Part shown: positions 1-6,634 of the stretch, in pieces
Layout: every line of letters begins with the position of its first letter
Position numbering within the stretch: the stretch's first letter is position 1
Origin: Bacillaceae bacterium
GTDB taxonomy: Bacteria; Bacillota; Bacilli; Bacillales_A; Planococcaceae
Length of the DNA: 19,118 bases
Assembly: GCA_030149685.1 (NCBI GenBank)
Contig: JASLGI010000217.1
Span: forward strand, 1-19,118
Direction of reading: 5' to 3'
Translations under genes and position numbers: made by a program
Notes under the pieces: generated by a model
Told to the model about the DNA's origin: nothing
What the model saw: the letters and a program-made list of their open reading frames with translations, nothing else
Database searches by the model: none

Positions 1-67
1 TTGAACTACCACTAGGCTAAAGCCGTAGTGGATTCCTAAGTACAGCGTTCTAACGAACGCTAATTGA
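1..67 (-). mobile_element. Right-end remnant of an IS200/IS605-family element (omega-RNA-like hairpins)
   Basis: Directly downstream of the tnpB stop lie two hairpins. The outer one has CCACTA at 9-14 pairing with TAGTGG at 26-31 and an inner GGC/GCC stem. The second is a perfect 7-bp stem, AGCGTTC at 44-50 with GAACGCT at 55-61. A third hairpin (CCGTAG/CTACGG, 79-93) sits inside the tnpB 3' end. Structured DNA at and beyond the 3' end of tnpB is the known right end of these elements and encodes the TnpB guide (omega/re) RNA. Read on the minus strand, the segment finishes ...TAGTTCAA at window position 1. I infer from memory of related elements that this is at or next to the element boundary, but the window edge prevents confirmation. 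Confidence 0.6.
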
Positions 68-617
68 TTAGGCTATCCCCGTAGTCCCTACGGTTAGAAG
101 TCTTTCAGCTTCTTTTTTTAGATTCTGTCCTGCGTTAATATCTCTATCGTGATGTGTATGACAGGACGGGCATGTCCACTTACGTAAATTGAGATTTTTA
201 ACGTCTTTATTTTGGTATCCACAGTTTGAACAGAGTTGAGAACTAGCAAATGTTTTAGATACCGCTACTACTTGCTTACCGTACCATTTAGCTTTATATT
301 CCAACATGGTTCTAAATTGATACCATGAAACTTCACTAATTACTTTAGATCGTTTACGATTTTTTAGCATATTTGATACTTGTAAATCTTCGATACCAAT
401 CACATCGTGGTTTTTGATAATTTTTAGCTGCACTTAATTGACATTTTCGTTTAATTGCTAATTGCCGTCTTCTTGATAAAATACGCTGTTCTTTGGCTAA
501 TTTTTCTTCTAGCTTACGAAACCATTTAGGGTTACTAAATACTTCACTAAATGAATAACCTAAATCATCGAGTCCTCTTTCATATCCGAGCAATAAACAT
601 TCAACCGCATTCGCCAA
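68..617 (-). pseudogene. tnpB: Degenerate tnpB (IS200/IS605-family RNA-guided nuclease), frameshifted and truncated
   Basis: Two reading frames together match the C-terminal two thirds of TnpB. The upstream part (617 down to about 435) carries the family segment NPKWFRKLEEKLAKEQR..LSRR. The downstream part (about 430 down to 68) carries the second RuvC motif ([11 protein letters not shown]), the four-cysteine zinc ribbon (CSNCG...CPSC) and the third RuvC motif (HHDRDINAG), ending ..[10 protein letters not shown]. The two parts are in different frames. About 30 residues that normally link LSRR to the IEDL segment (the KVARLHEKIAN..RKD-like helix) are missing, so there is an internal deletion with a frameshift near 430-440. 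The N-terminal domain is absent, and the first RuvC aspartate is not convincingly present (GYERGLDDLG where G-I-D-x-G-L is expected). No tnpA is seen. The protein cannot be a complete nuclease, although the 3' end is well preserved. Family assignment is secure; the exact breakpoint is approximate. Confidence 0.85.
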
Positions 618-620
618 TTG

Positions 621-884
621 TTATTTTGCCGGTGGTAAAAAATAATTTTGTAATAAACGCGCACTTAATCCATATGTATCAGCATATCCTTCTTCTCTGT
701 GAGCTTTTGTCATCGTACCTAGCGGAGATAAAAAGGCCGTCGCTCGAGTAATACCTAATGGATCATTGTCTCCTACTACTTGGGCAACTTGCGCTTCTTT
801 TTCTTCACATAAAGCGATAAGCCTCGCCCACCGTGCTCGCTCTTTTTCAATTGGTATCCAATCCATCCCTCCTTTTCTACCCAT
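621..884 (-). CDS. Unrecognised ORF, possibly a gene fragment next to the tnpB remnant
   Basis: This 87-codon frame encodes a soluble, mixed-charge protein (..ERARWARLIALCEEKEAQ.., ending ..LLQNYFLPPAK) that I do not recognise. It has no signal peptide, membrane segment or obvious catalytic motif. Its reading frame is the same as that of the upstream part of the tnpB remnant, separated only by the stop at 621-623, so it may be the 5' part of a gene interrupted by the element. The start is uncertain: the first ATG has no good ribosome binding site, and a strong AAAAGGAGGG lies only one base before the internal ATG at codon 7, which is too close. It could be a decayed gene, a real small protein or a chance ORF. 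Confidence 0.35.
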   Translation of the reverse strand: MGRKGGMDWIPIEKERARWARLIALCEEKEAQVAQVVGDNDPLGITRATAFLSPLGTMTKAHREEGYADTYGLSARLLQNYFLPPAK

Positions 885-1042
885 CCTACCATTAATTTGA
901 GAATAAGAGGACTTTTACTCAATTTACTCATTTTTCGTTTGTAATAATTTGTTATACAATTTTAATCTGTCCTACATCTTTTTTGAAAAAAATATGTTAC
1001 GGTAAAGAGGACTGTCATTCATACAAATAGAAAGGAGGTTAT

Positions 1043-2128
1043 TTGTTGAAACGTTTATTATTTAGCGCACTCGCTTTTTTACTCATCATTGCTGCTCCAC
1101 TAACAGGACAGGCAAAAACACATGAGTTCAAAGACATTTCAAAAACGCATCGATTTTACGACGACATTCAGTTGCTCGTTTCTCTCGATATTATCGATAA
1201 AACACCTACGTTCGAATTAAATCGAGCGGTAACGCGTGGCGAAGTAGCTGAGATGATGGTTCGTGCTCGTGGATTAGATGGAAAACAACGAACGACACAT
1301 TTCTCAGACGTTCCACCGAACCATGCGAAGTCAGGATATATTCAAACAGCAGCAGAAGAAGGTATTTTATCTGGCTTTCCTGACGGTACTTTTCGTCCAA
1401 ATGAAATTGTCACGCGTGGACAAATGGCATTGTTTCTCGTTAATACGTTTAAATTAACTGAAACGAAAGAGATTCAATTTAAAGATGTTGGGAAAAAGAT
1501 GAAAGCATATGAGGCGATTCAAAAGATCGTCGCAGCGGAAATCACTTCTGGATTTGAAGATAAAACATTCCGACCAGAAATGAAACTCCAACGCGGACAA
1601 GTGGCATCATTCACAGCTCGCGCACTTTCATATGAACTATCTATTCCTTTAGAATTGCGTGGACAATATGGGGTAAATGTTGATGTACCAGCAGGAGAAT
1701 ATTTATTATTTGCACCGGAAGAAAAAGATGCAAAAATTGAAGTAGAAGACGCTTCACGTGACTTGCTCTATACAGTAACGATTCCAGCCGGAATGAATCG
1801 TTTCGTTGAATTAGAGGATGGTCAATTTTTCGCTACGACAGGAGTCCATGCGGTTTTAGCGCACTGGAATATGTTCGATAAGTCTTCAGGCGCTTTTGCA
1901 AATGGGGAGTTCCGCGTGGGAATTGATATTCCTGAAGGAAAATATTTATTACTACCTTTAGGGAAACAATATCACGGTTATTACCAAATTACGGACTCAA
2001 GCAATCCATTTAAAGCGAAAGTGAAAAAAGAAGGAGATATTATCGATGCTGCTATCATCGAAGTGAAAAACGGCGATTATTTATACGTCTCTCACGCAGG
2101 AGCTTTACTACCGAAAGAAAAGAAATAA
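1043..2128 (+). CDS. Secreted protein with three S-layer homology (SLH) domains and a duplicated C-terminal module
   Basis: Residues 1-25 form a signal peptide (LKRLLFSALAFLLIIAAP..GQA). Three SLH domains follow at about 27-78, 85-140 and 143-198. The second and third carry the hallmark G-F-x-D-x-T-F-R-P-x-x-x-x-x-R-G-Q pattern. SLH triplets bind pyruvylated secondary cell-wall polymers, so the protein should sit non-covalently on the wall. The remainder (about 205-361) is not SLH. It contains two copies of a beta-rich module, each opening with a G-x-[YF]-x-V-x-x-D-[VI]-P-x-G-x-Y-L-L pattern (near 207 and 289). Translation starts at a TTG: AAAGGAGG ends at 1038, so the TTG at 1046 (7-nt spacing) may be used instead of 1043. 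The gene is monocistronic and is followed by a strong terminator. Ligand or function of the C-terminal module is unknown. Confidence 0.92.
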   Translation: MLKRLLFSALAFLLIIAAPLTGQAKTHEFKDISKTHRFYDDIQLLVSLDIIDKTPTFELNRAVTRGEVAEMMVRARGLDGKQRTTHFSDVPPNHAKSGYIQTAAEEGILSGFPDGTFRPNEIVTRGQMALFLVNTFKLTETKEIQFKDVGKKMKAYEAIQKIVAAEITSGFEDKTFRPEMKLQRGQVASFTARALSYELSIPLELRGQYGVNVDVPAGEYLLFAPEEKDAKIEVEDASRDLLYTVTIPAGMNRFVELEDGQFFATTGVHAVLAHWNMFDKSSGAFANGEFRVGIDIPEGKYLLLPLGKQYHGYYQITDSSNPFKAKVKKEGDIIDAAIIEVKNGDYLYVSHAGALLPKEKK

Positions 2129-2131
2129 TGA

Positions 2132-2177
2132 AAAGCGCTGGAACGCGAGCGGGTTTCCCTGCAACGTCCAGCGCTTT
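2132..2177. terminator. Bidirectional intrinsic terminator between convergent genes
   Basis: A perfect 11-bp inverted repeat (AAAGCGCTGGA at 2132-2142, TCCAGCGCTTT at 2167-2177) lies between the SLH gene (stop at 2128) and the convergent gene whose stop is at 2185. T-runs flank it on both strands, so it can serve both transcripts. Confidence 0.85.
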
Positions 2178-2184
2178 ATCTATT

Positions 2185-2751
2185 TTAATCGTCAAGTACT
2201 TCTTTTAAAAATGCTTCTACAGATTGTTTTTCTTCCCACATCTTCACTGTATACGCGTCTAAATGTAAAAACGTATGGCCTGGCGCATGAATATACTCTC
2301 CGTCTTCTGAACCAAGTCCTCCTGTATAAGCTTCAATCGATTGCTCTTTGAAATATTGTAACACTGCTTCACGTATTGCTTCTCTCGACTGAATATATTG
2401 CTGTACTTCTTCATTCGGAATAAGATACGCATCTACTTGTGTTAATCCTTTCACTAGCCCTTTATCACGACCAAAAACAGATAAATCTTGCCATATGATT
2501 AAAATATCTCCTTCATCCGGCGTAAACATCATTTTTGATATCGGAAAACGGCTACCTTTCCAATGAATTTCATCATACATCGGCATACGGTCATAAGCAA
2601 TCGTATACGAAGTAAATCCACCAAATTCTTCTCCGTACGTTTCTTTATCGACATAAGGAATACTTTCTAACCAGTCAATCACATCTTGTTCATTCTCAAA
2701 TAGACCGACACTATGACGACGATCTCCTTGTATCATTTCAATAAAATGCAT
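2185..2751 (-). CDS. Conserved-looking protein of unknown function, co-transcribed with a NADAR protein
   Basis: I do not recognise this 188-residue protein. It is acidic and soluble, with no signal peptide or membrane segment, and rich in aromatic residues (..WLESIPYVDKETYGEEFGG.., ..GDILIIWQDLSVFGRDKG.., ..HAPGHTFLHLDAYTVKMW..). The start is set at the ATG at 2749-2751 because AAAAGGAG lies 9 bases upstream. The longer start at 2760 directly abuts that ribosome binding site and is unlikely. It follows the NADAR gene by about 45 bases on the same strand, so the two are probably one operon, and a functional link is possible. No enzyme motif is evident, so no function is proposed. Confidence 0.8.
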   Translation of the reverse strand: MHFIEMIQGDRRHSVGLFENEQDVIDWLESIPYVDKETYGEEFGGFTSYTIAYDRMPMYDEIHWKGSRFPISKMMFTPDEGDILIIWQDLSVFGRDKGLVKGLTQVDAYLIPNEEVQQYIQSREAIREAVLQYFKEQSIEAYTGGLGSEDGEYIHAPGHTFLHLDAYTVKMWEEKQSVEAFLKEVLDD

Positions 2752-2796
2752 CTTTTTCATCTCCTTTTCACTTAAGACGCTTGAATTTCTTAGAAG

Positions 2797-3348
2797 TTAC
2801 TCAATTTCACGTAATAGTTGGTCTCGTGCAGCCATTATTGAAAATCCTAATAGGTTTTTTCCTTCCCATGCATCGATTTGATGAATAAGGGGATCTTCTT
2901 CTCCTAAACCGATTCCCCAAATGCGGTCCACTGGACTTGCCTCAATTAAAGCATATTCTTTCGTCTCAATTAAAAACTGCAAAAGCTCCTCATTTTGTTG
3001 AAATTTTAAATAATTCGCTCTCGTCACTATTGCTGTTTTATGCTGATCCCAAGTCGCTCGATCAAAGTTCGCTACTTGACGACCGAGGGCTTTCGCTTCT
3101 TTCGGATGACTCGCTTGTAAAATTTGTTGATACCTATAGTTATCTTGAAAAAGTAACGCTTTTTTTGCCATCATATAATGTTCACTCGTTGCATAATAAA
3201 TACCCTCTTCTTTAAACCCTGCTGGATACCACTGGCTTAGACAATCTTTCGTCACTGGAGATTGTTTGCTCGGGTTTTCTCCCCAAAAAAATAATAGTTT
3301 CGGTCGCTTCTCTTCATATAATATTCGAAACTGTTCCATCGTTAACAT
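2797..3348 (-). CDS. NADAR family protein (YbiA-like N-glycosidase)
   Basis: The 183-residue sequence shows the NADAR/DUF1768 signature in order: FFWGENPSKQSP near 20-31, ATSEHYMMAKKALLF near 53-67, a central region with R-A-N-Y-L-K-F-Q-Q-N, then VDRIWGIGLG near 140-150 and W-x-G-K-N-L-L-G near 161-168. Length matches the family. Established knowledge: characterised members cleave N-glycosidic bonds, either hydrolysing reactive ribose-5-phosphate aminopyrimidine intermediates of riboflavin synthesis (E. coli YbiA) or removing ADP-ribose from guanine (DarT-linked NADAR). No DarT or riboflavin gene is adjacent here, so the substrate is open. The ribosome binding site GGGGAG lies about 8 bases before the ATG. 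It is the first gene of a likely two-gene operon. Confidence 0.9.
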   Translation of the reverse strand: MLTMEQFRILYEEKRPKLLFFWGENPSKQSPVTKDCLSQWYPAGFKEEGIYYATSEHYMMAKKALLFQDNYRYQQILQASHPKEAKALGRQVANFDRATWDQHKTAIVTRANYLKFQQNEELLQFLIETKEYALIEASPVDRIWGIGLGEEDPLIHQIDAWEGKNLLGFSIMAARDQLLREIE

Positions 3349-3521
3349 CGAATCACTCCCCTTTTTTCATTTTACCATTTCTTTCGTCGGATAGTCGCAT
3401 TGTCTATCGGCAAAAGGTCTGAATTGTTCGTTCTTTTGCTTTATTTTTCCTCACTTTTTACACAAAGTTTTCACAGATTTTTCTCTCTTTTGTTTGTATA
3501 CTATACATCGGAGGTGATTGA

Positions 3522-3785
3522 ATGGAAGAAACATTCGAGCGTATTCGCCTTCGCCTTTTCAATTTTTTAACTGAAGAGAATAATCGTGAAAATTACGATG
3601 CGTATGTGCGTCAAATCGCAAAAGATGAAAATGTGTCAGCTTATGAAGTATATGCTCAACTTTCGTATTTAGCAGGAAATGAGTATATTGATCGCATCTT
3701 TTTCATCGATAATATTCCGTACTCTCTTCATACGACCGTCCTTACTGACAAAGGCCGCCAGTACTTTGAACAACTCCAAAATTAA
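3522..3785 (+). CDS. Small protein, possible winged-helix fold
   Basis: An 87-residue soluble protein preceded by an excellent ribosome binding site (GGAGGTGAT ending four bases before the ATG). N-terminal helices are followed by a helix ending ..YAQLSYLAGNEYIDRI, a short strand-rich segment (FFIDNIPYSLHTTV) and a final LTDKGRQYFEQLQ. The L-T-x-K-G-x-x-Y-[FL] ending resembles small winged-helix proteins of the YjcQ type. That points to DNA or protein binding but is only a weak structural analogy. No cysteine cluster, signal peptide or membrane segment is seen. The gene is monocistronic and ends at a terminator shared with bioA. The specific function is unknown. Confidence 0.8.
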   Translation: MEETFERIRLRLFNFLTEENNRENYDAYVRQIAKDENVSAYEVYAQLSYLAGNEYIDRIFFIDNIPYSLHTTVLTDKGRQYFEQLQN

Positions 3786-3807
3786 TCCAAATATATGCTA
3801 GTAATAC

Positions 3808-3839
3808 AAAAAGCTACAGCTGTGAACTGTAGCTTTTTT
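3808..3839. terminator. Bidirectional intrinsic terminator
   Basis: AAAAAGCTACAG (3808-3819) pairs with CTGTAGCTTTTT (3827-3838) around a 7-base loop. The long A and T runs make it symmetric, so it can end both the plus-strand small gene (stop 3785) and the minus-strand bioD-bioA transcript, whose stop codon begins at 3841. Confidence 0.9.
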
Positions 3840-3840
3840 G

Positions 3841-5166
3841 TTAGGCAATTTGTTCAATCGCTTTTGTAATGATCCGCATCATACGTTTTACATCTTCATG
3901 TGGCATCATAAGAACAGGGACGACTGTTAAAATAGCGCCTAAATTACGAATAATGACACCTTCTTCTTTACACTGTGCAAGGATCATTTCTACTTTTTTA
4001 GTCGCTAATGGTTCACCTGTTTTTTCGACTAATTCAATACCGATCATCAATCCCGCTTGTCGAATATCTGCAACAGAATGAAACGTTCGTAATTGATCGA
4101 GTTGTGGCTCAATTTGTGTAAGCGTTTCATTTACATGTTGTAAAACATTCGTTTCATCGAATAGTTCAATGTTTTTTAATGCGGCCGTACATGTTACTTG
4201 GTTTCCTGTATACGTATGTCCATGTAAAAATGTATTGTCTCCGTAACTACTTCCTAAAAAGGCATTGTATATTTTATCTGTCGTCATTGTCACAGCTAAT
4301 GGTAAGTATCCCCCTGTCAGTCCTTTTCCTAAACATAGAATGTCTGGTTTGACATCTTCTTGCTCTACTGCAAACATCGTACCTGTTCGACCAAAGCCAA
4401 CTGCGACTTCATCAGCAATTAATAAAATATCATATTTTCGGCAAAGTTTTTCTACCTCTTTTAAAAACCCTTTCGGATGACGGATCATACCTGCTGCTGC
4501 TTGCATGAGTGGTTCAATAATAAATGCAACGACTTGTTCATGATGCTTCTCTAACACTTCATCAATTTCACGTAAGACGATTTCTTTCGCTTCTTTTTCA
4601 GATACGTTCATTTGATAAGGAAATGGTGTGTTCACTTTTAAAGATTTAAACAATAACGGTTCAAATACACTATGAAATAATTCGACGCCTCCGACACTGA
4701 TTGAACCTAATGTATCTCCGTGATACGCTTCATTTAACGATAGGAATAAGTTACGATCTTTGTAACGTTTAGGATCTTTGTTCTTCCAATATTGATATGC
4801 CATTTTTAGCGCAATTTCTACTGCAGCTGAACCTGTATCCGAATAAAAAGTTTTCGTTAATTCTCCTGGTGCGATCCGAGCTAATTGTTCTGCTAACTCG
4901 ATGCTTGGCACATTCCCCGCTCCGAGTAATGTGGAATGTGCAATCCGTGTTAGTTGTTCTGTAATCGCTTGATTCATCGCTGGATGATTATGTCCATGGA
5001 CATTTACCCATAAAGAAGCATAACCGTCTAAGTACCGATTTCCTTCTGTGTCGATCAAATAAGGTCCTTCTCCTCTTTCAATAACGAAAGATTCGTACAT
5101 GCTCATTTGCGTAAACGGGTGCCAAACATACTTTTTATCTTTTTCTTCAATACTTAACATCATCAT
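3841..5166 (-). CDS. bioA: Adenosylmethionine-8-amino-7-oxononanoate aminotransferase (DAPA synthase)
   Basis: BioA transfers an amino group to 8-amino-7-oxononanoate (KAPA) to make 7,8-diaminopelargonate (DAPA), the penultimate-stage intermediate of biotin. The 441-residue length is typical of this class-III PLP aminotransferase. The family start motif VWHPFTQM is at 14-21, DTGSAAVE at 110-117, the YHG segment at 148-150, the PLP-phenol aspartate in ADEVAVGFGRTG near 251-262, and the PLP lysine K281 in LGKGLTGGYLPLA. The W-H-P-F-T-Q-M start separates BioA from other class-III transaminases. The start region has three consecutive ATGs (5166, 5163, 5160), and AGGGGG favours the later ones. It overlaps bioD by 20 bases, implying translational coupling. 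Whether it uses SAM or lysine as amino donor cannot be decided by eye. Confidence 0.95.
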   Translation of the reverse strand: MMMLSIEEKDKKYVWHPFTQMSMYESFVIERGEGPYLIDTEGNRYLDGYASLWVNVHGHNHPAMNQAITEQLTRIAHSTLLGAGNVPSIELAEQLARIAPGELTKTFYSDTGSAAVEIALKMAYQYWKNKDPKRYKDRNLFLSLNEAYHGDTLGSISVGGVELFHSVFEPLLFKSLKVNTPFPYQMNVSEKEAKEIVLREIDEVLEKHHEQVVAFIIEPLMQAAAGMIRHPKGFLKEVEKLCRKYDILLIADEVAVGFGRTGTMFAVEQEDVKPDILCLGKGLTGGYLPLAVTMTTDKIYNAFLGSSYGDNTFLHGHTYTGNQVTCTAALKNIELFDETNVLQHVNETLTQIEPQLDQLRTFHSVADIRQAGLMIGIELVEKTGEPLATKKVEMILAQCKEEGVIIRNLGAILTVVPVLMMPHEDVKRMMRIITKAIEQIA

Positions 5167-5827
5167 GTCCCCCTATTTTAAGTTGATACGTTAACATTTC
5201 TTTACTCGTCATAAATGGTGGGATGACTCCATAATAGGTATGTCCGAGTAATTGCATCGTCGTTTGAATATTGTCCTGATGTAAGTCATTCGTTTCATCA
5301 AATCGATTAAATAGTACTGCCGCAATCATGAGTTGTTCTGCTTTCGCATATGTATAAGTCGTTACTGCATCATGAATAGCTCCTAGTCCTGATTCATTCA
5401 CTAAAATGACAGGAACATTTAATGCACGAATAAAATCCGTCGTCATCGTATATCCTTGTTCTTCTTCAAATAATGGTACAGCTAACCCTCCTGCTCCTTC
5501 GATCAAAGTAATATCGTGAGTCACGATGACTTCGTTTATTTGTTGAACGAGTGTATCGATACATATCGTTTGGTTCTTTTCTTTTAAAGCAAAATGAGGA
5601 GATGCAGGGCGCGGTAATGTCACATAAGATATGACATCGATTTGTAAATGATCTTCAAACCAAGCAAGATCTGGATACCTTTTCGTCCGTTCATCTCGTC
5701 CGGTTTGAAAAGGCTTAACGATTGCCACCGTTTTTCCTTGGCGCTTGAAATATTGATAAATGACTGTCGTCGCCACAGTCTTTCCTATATCTGTTCCGAC
5801 ACCTGAAATGAAATATGCTTTACTCAT
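5147..5827 (-). CDS. bioD: ATP-dependent dethiobiotin synthetase
   Basis: BioD carboxylates DAPA with CO2 and ATP and closes the ureido ring to give dethiobiotin. The P-loop GVGTDIGKT is at residues 9-17, KPFQTG near 39-44 gives the conserved lysine, and the family segment IEGAGGLAVPL is near 114-124. The length of 226 residues is normal. The start ATG at 5825-5827 has AAGGATGG four bases upstream. It is the first gene of a two-gene bioD-bioA unit. bioB, bioF and bioW are not in the window, so the remaining pathway genes must lie elsewhere or be absent. A consensus promoter and a BirA-like operator precede it, predicting biotin repression. Confidence 0.95.
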   Translation of the reverse strand: MSKAYFISGVGTDIGKTVATTVIYQYFKRQGKTVAIVKPFQTGRDERTKRYPDLAWFEDHLQIDVISYVTLPRPASPHFALKEKNQTICIDTLVQQINEVIVTHDITLIEGAGGLAVPLFEEEQGYTMTTDFIRALNVPVILVNESGLGAIHDAVTTYTYAKAEQLMIAAVLFNRFDETNDLHQDNIQTTMQLLGHTYYGVIPPFMTSKEMLTYQLKIGGHDDVKY

Positions 5828-5840
5828 ATAACCATCCTTT

Positions 5841-5870
5841 TAGTTAACTTTTAAAAATAATTGTTTACAT
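5841..5870 (-). promoter_or_regulatory. BirA-type biotin operator of bioD-bioA
   Basis: On the minus strand ATGTAAAC (5863-5870) and GTTAACTA (5841-5848) form imperfect inverted half-sites 14 bases apart. This matches the arrangement known for Firmicute BirA operators (TGTtAAC, 14-16 bases, GTTAACA). It lies just downstream of the predicted -10 box, at the transcription start, where BirA-biotinyl-AMP binding would block initiation. Confidence 0.75.
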
Positions 5871-5874
5871 TTAA

Positions 5875-5903
5875 ACTATACGAGTCGCTTTATTTTATGT
5901 CAA
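5875..5903 (-). promoter_or_regulatory. Sigma-A promoter of bioD-bioA
   Basis: On the minus strand TTGACA (5898-5903) and TATAGT (5875-5880) are separated by exactly 17 bases. Transcription would begin within the BirA-like operator. The match to the vegetative consensus is 6/6 and 5/6. Confidence 0.85.
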
Positions 5904-5933
5904 CAACAAAATATAAAAGTTTACTCAAATTGT

Positions 5934-5958
5934 GTTTCATTTCATTTAGAGCGGGTAA
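5934..5958 (+). promoter_or_regulatory. Sigma-B-type promoter of the first small stress-type gene
   Basis: GTTTCA (5934-5939) and GGGTAA (5953-5958) are separated by 13 bases, fitting the known sigma-B consensus GTTTaa-N12-15-GGGtAt. The same two hexamers with the same spacing recur at 6190-6214, which argues strongly against chance. Confidence 0.85.
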
Positions 5959-5994
5959 ATAGTAAATAACTTACAAATGAAAGGGATGAGTCAA

Positions 5995-6183
5995 ATGAAA
6001 AAAGTAATCAATCATGAAAAACGCCAACCGAAAAAACGTTATATGTCAGAGGAAAAAGAAATTTTCAAAATGATTAATGAAGGAGGACCTGTCATTTCAG
6101 GTGATCAATTTGCTCATCTAGAAGATGTGAATGATGAAGCGCACAAAAAAGAAAATCATCCGTATCATTCTGACGCCTCATAA
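5995..6183 (+). CDS. Small charged protein, sigma-B-controlled paralogue 1
   Basis: A 62-residue, highly charged and probably disordered protein. Its centre reads EEKEIFKMINEGGPVISGD, followed by an acidic and histidine-containing tail. The same E-x-K-x-x-x-M-[IV]-N-E-G-G-P core recurs in the next gene, so the two are paralogues. The start is placed at the ATG at 5995 because AAAGGG ends 9 bases upstream; ATGs at 5977 and 5986 are in frame but poorly positioned. It sits just downstream of a sigma-B promoter, so it is probably part of the general stress response. There is no signal peptide or membrane segment. Molecular function is unknown. Confidence 0.8.
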   Translation: MKKVINHEKRQPKKRYMSEEKEIFKMINEGGPVISGDQFAHLEDVNDEAHKKENHPYHSDAS

Positions 6184-6189
6184 TAACAG

Positions 6190-6214
6190 GTTTCATTCCT
6201 CCCGCAGCGGGTAA
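6190..6214 (+). promoter_or_regulatory. Sigma-B-type promoter of the second small gene
   Basis: GTTTCA (6190-6195), 13 bases, GGGTAA (6209-6214). It starts only 7 bases after the stop of the preceding gene, so the downstream paralogue has its own start site. The flanking AGCGGGTAAA..TAAA is shared with the first copy, consistent with duplication of gene plus promoter. Confidence 0.85.
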
Positions 6215-6240
6215 ACAATAAACAGAGAGGATTTGATTAC

Positions 6241-6402
6241 ATGACAAAAGAACAATTACCTAACGAAGAAGAAAGTAAAAAAATTCCAAAAGAAGAACGG
6301 AAAATTAAAGAAATGGTAAATGAGGGCGGACCACTTCCTGACCCTGAAAAACCAGATCTCGCTAATTCTGAAGATGCAGAAGATACTCGTTCAAAAAAAT
6401 AA
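6241..6402 (+). CDS. Small charged protein, sigma-B-controlled paralogue 2
   Basis: A 53-codon gene with AGAGAGG ending 10 bases before the ATG. The product is very rich in Glu, Lys, Asp and Pro and has no hydrophobic segment. Its middle, ERKIKEMVNEGGPLPD, aligns with EKEIFKMINEGGPVIS of the upstream gene. Shared core, similar size and near-identical promoters indicate a tandem duplication. It is likely a stress-induced, intrinsically disordered protein. No family name is recognised. Confidence 0.8.
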   Translation: MTKEQLPNEEESKKIPKEERKIKEMVNEGGPLPDPEKPDLANSEDAEDTRSKK

Positions 6403-6430
6403 ACTTCTATTTTAAATGTTAGAGTGACGA

Positions 6431-6488
6431 ATCGCTCAAACTCCAGTAAAATCCATCTTTTACACTGATGATTTTGCTTGAAAGCGAT
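6431..6488. repeat. Imperfect stem-loop downstream of the small stress genes
   Basis: AAAATCcATC (6448-6457) pairs with GATGATTTT (6467-6475) with a one-base bulge. An outer ATCGCT (6431-6436) can pair with AGCGAT (6483-6488). It may end the sigma-B transcript, but there is no T-run, so this is tentative. Confidence 0.35.
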
Positions 6489-6549
6489 CAAATGATTTTA
6501 CAGAGACTCTTTCAATTGATGAGCTTCCACTAATTCTTTTAAATATATG

Positions 6550-6600
6550 CAAAACACCTTTACGCCTGAGGTGTACTACCTCTCGCGTAAAGGTGTTTTG
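6550..6600. terminator. Very long hairpin, likely bidirectional terminator
   Basis: A perfect 16-bp stem (CAAAACACCTTTACGC at 6550-6565, its complement at 6585-6600) encloses a second 5-bp stem GAGGT/ACCTC (6568-6572, 6578-6582). The outer end gives TTTTG on both strands. It lies 150 bases past the small stress genes and about 100 bases past the end of the convergent hydrolase gene. Confidence 0.6.
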
Positions 6601-6634
6601 TTGTACAAAAATATATATTGAACATAAAGTAGTT

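Noticed and set aside
1206..1400. Minus-strand ORF inside the SLH gene
   Set aside because: It is a shadow frame without ribosome binding site or domain sense. The same holds for opposite-strand ORFs at 2937-3215, 3869-4081, 4265-4480, 6237-6491, 7975-8250, 11964-12260, 14851-15240 and 16694-17050.
3470..3507. Sigma-A promoter for the 87-aa protein (TTCACA ... TATACT)
   Set aside because: The spacing between the hexamers is 21 bases, too long for a reliable call, although TATACT and the repeated TATACA look -10-like.
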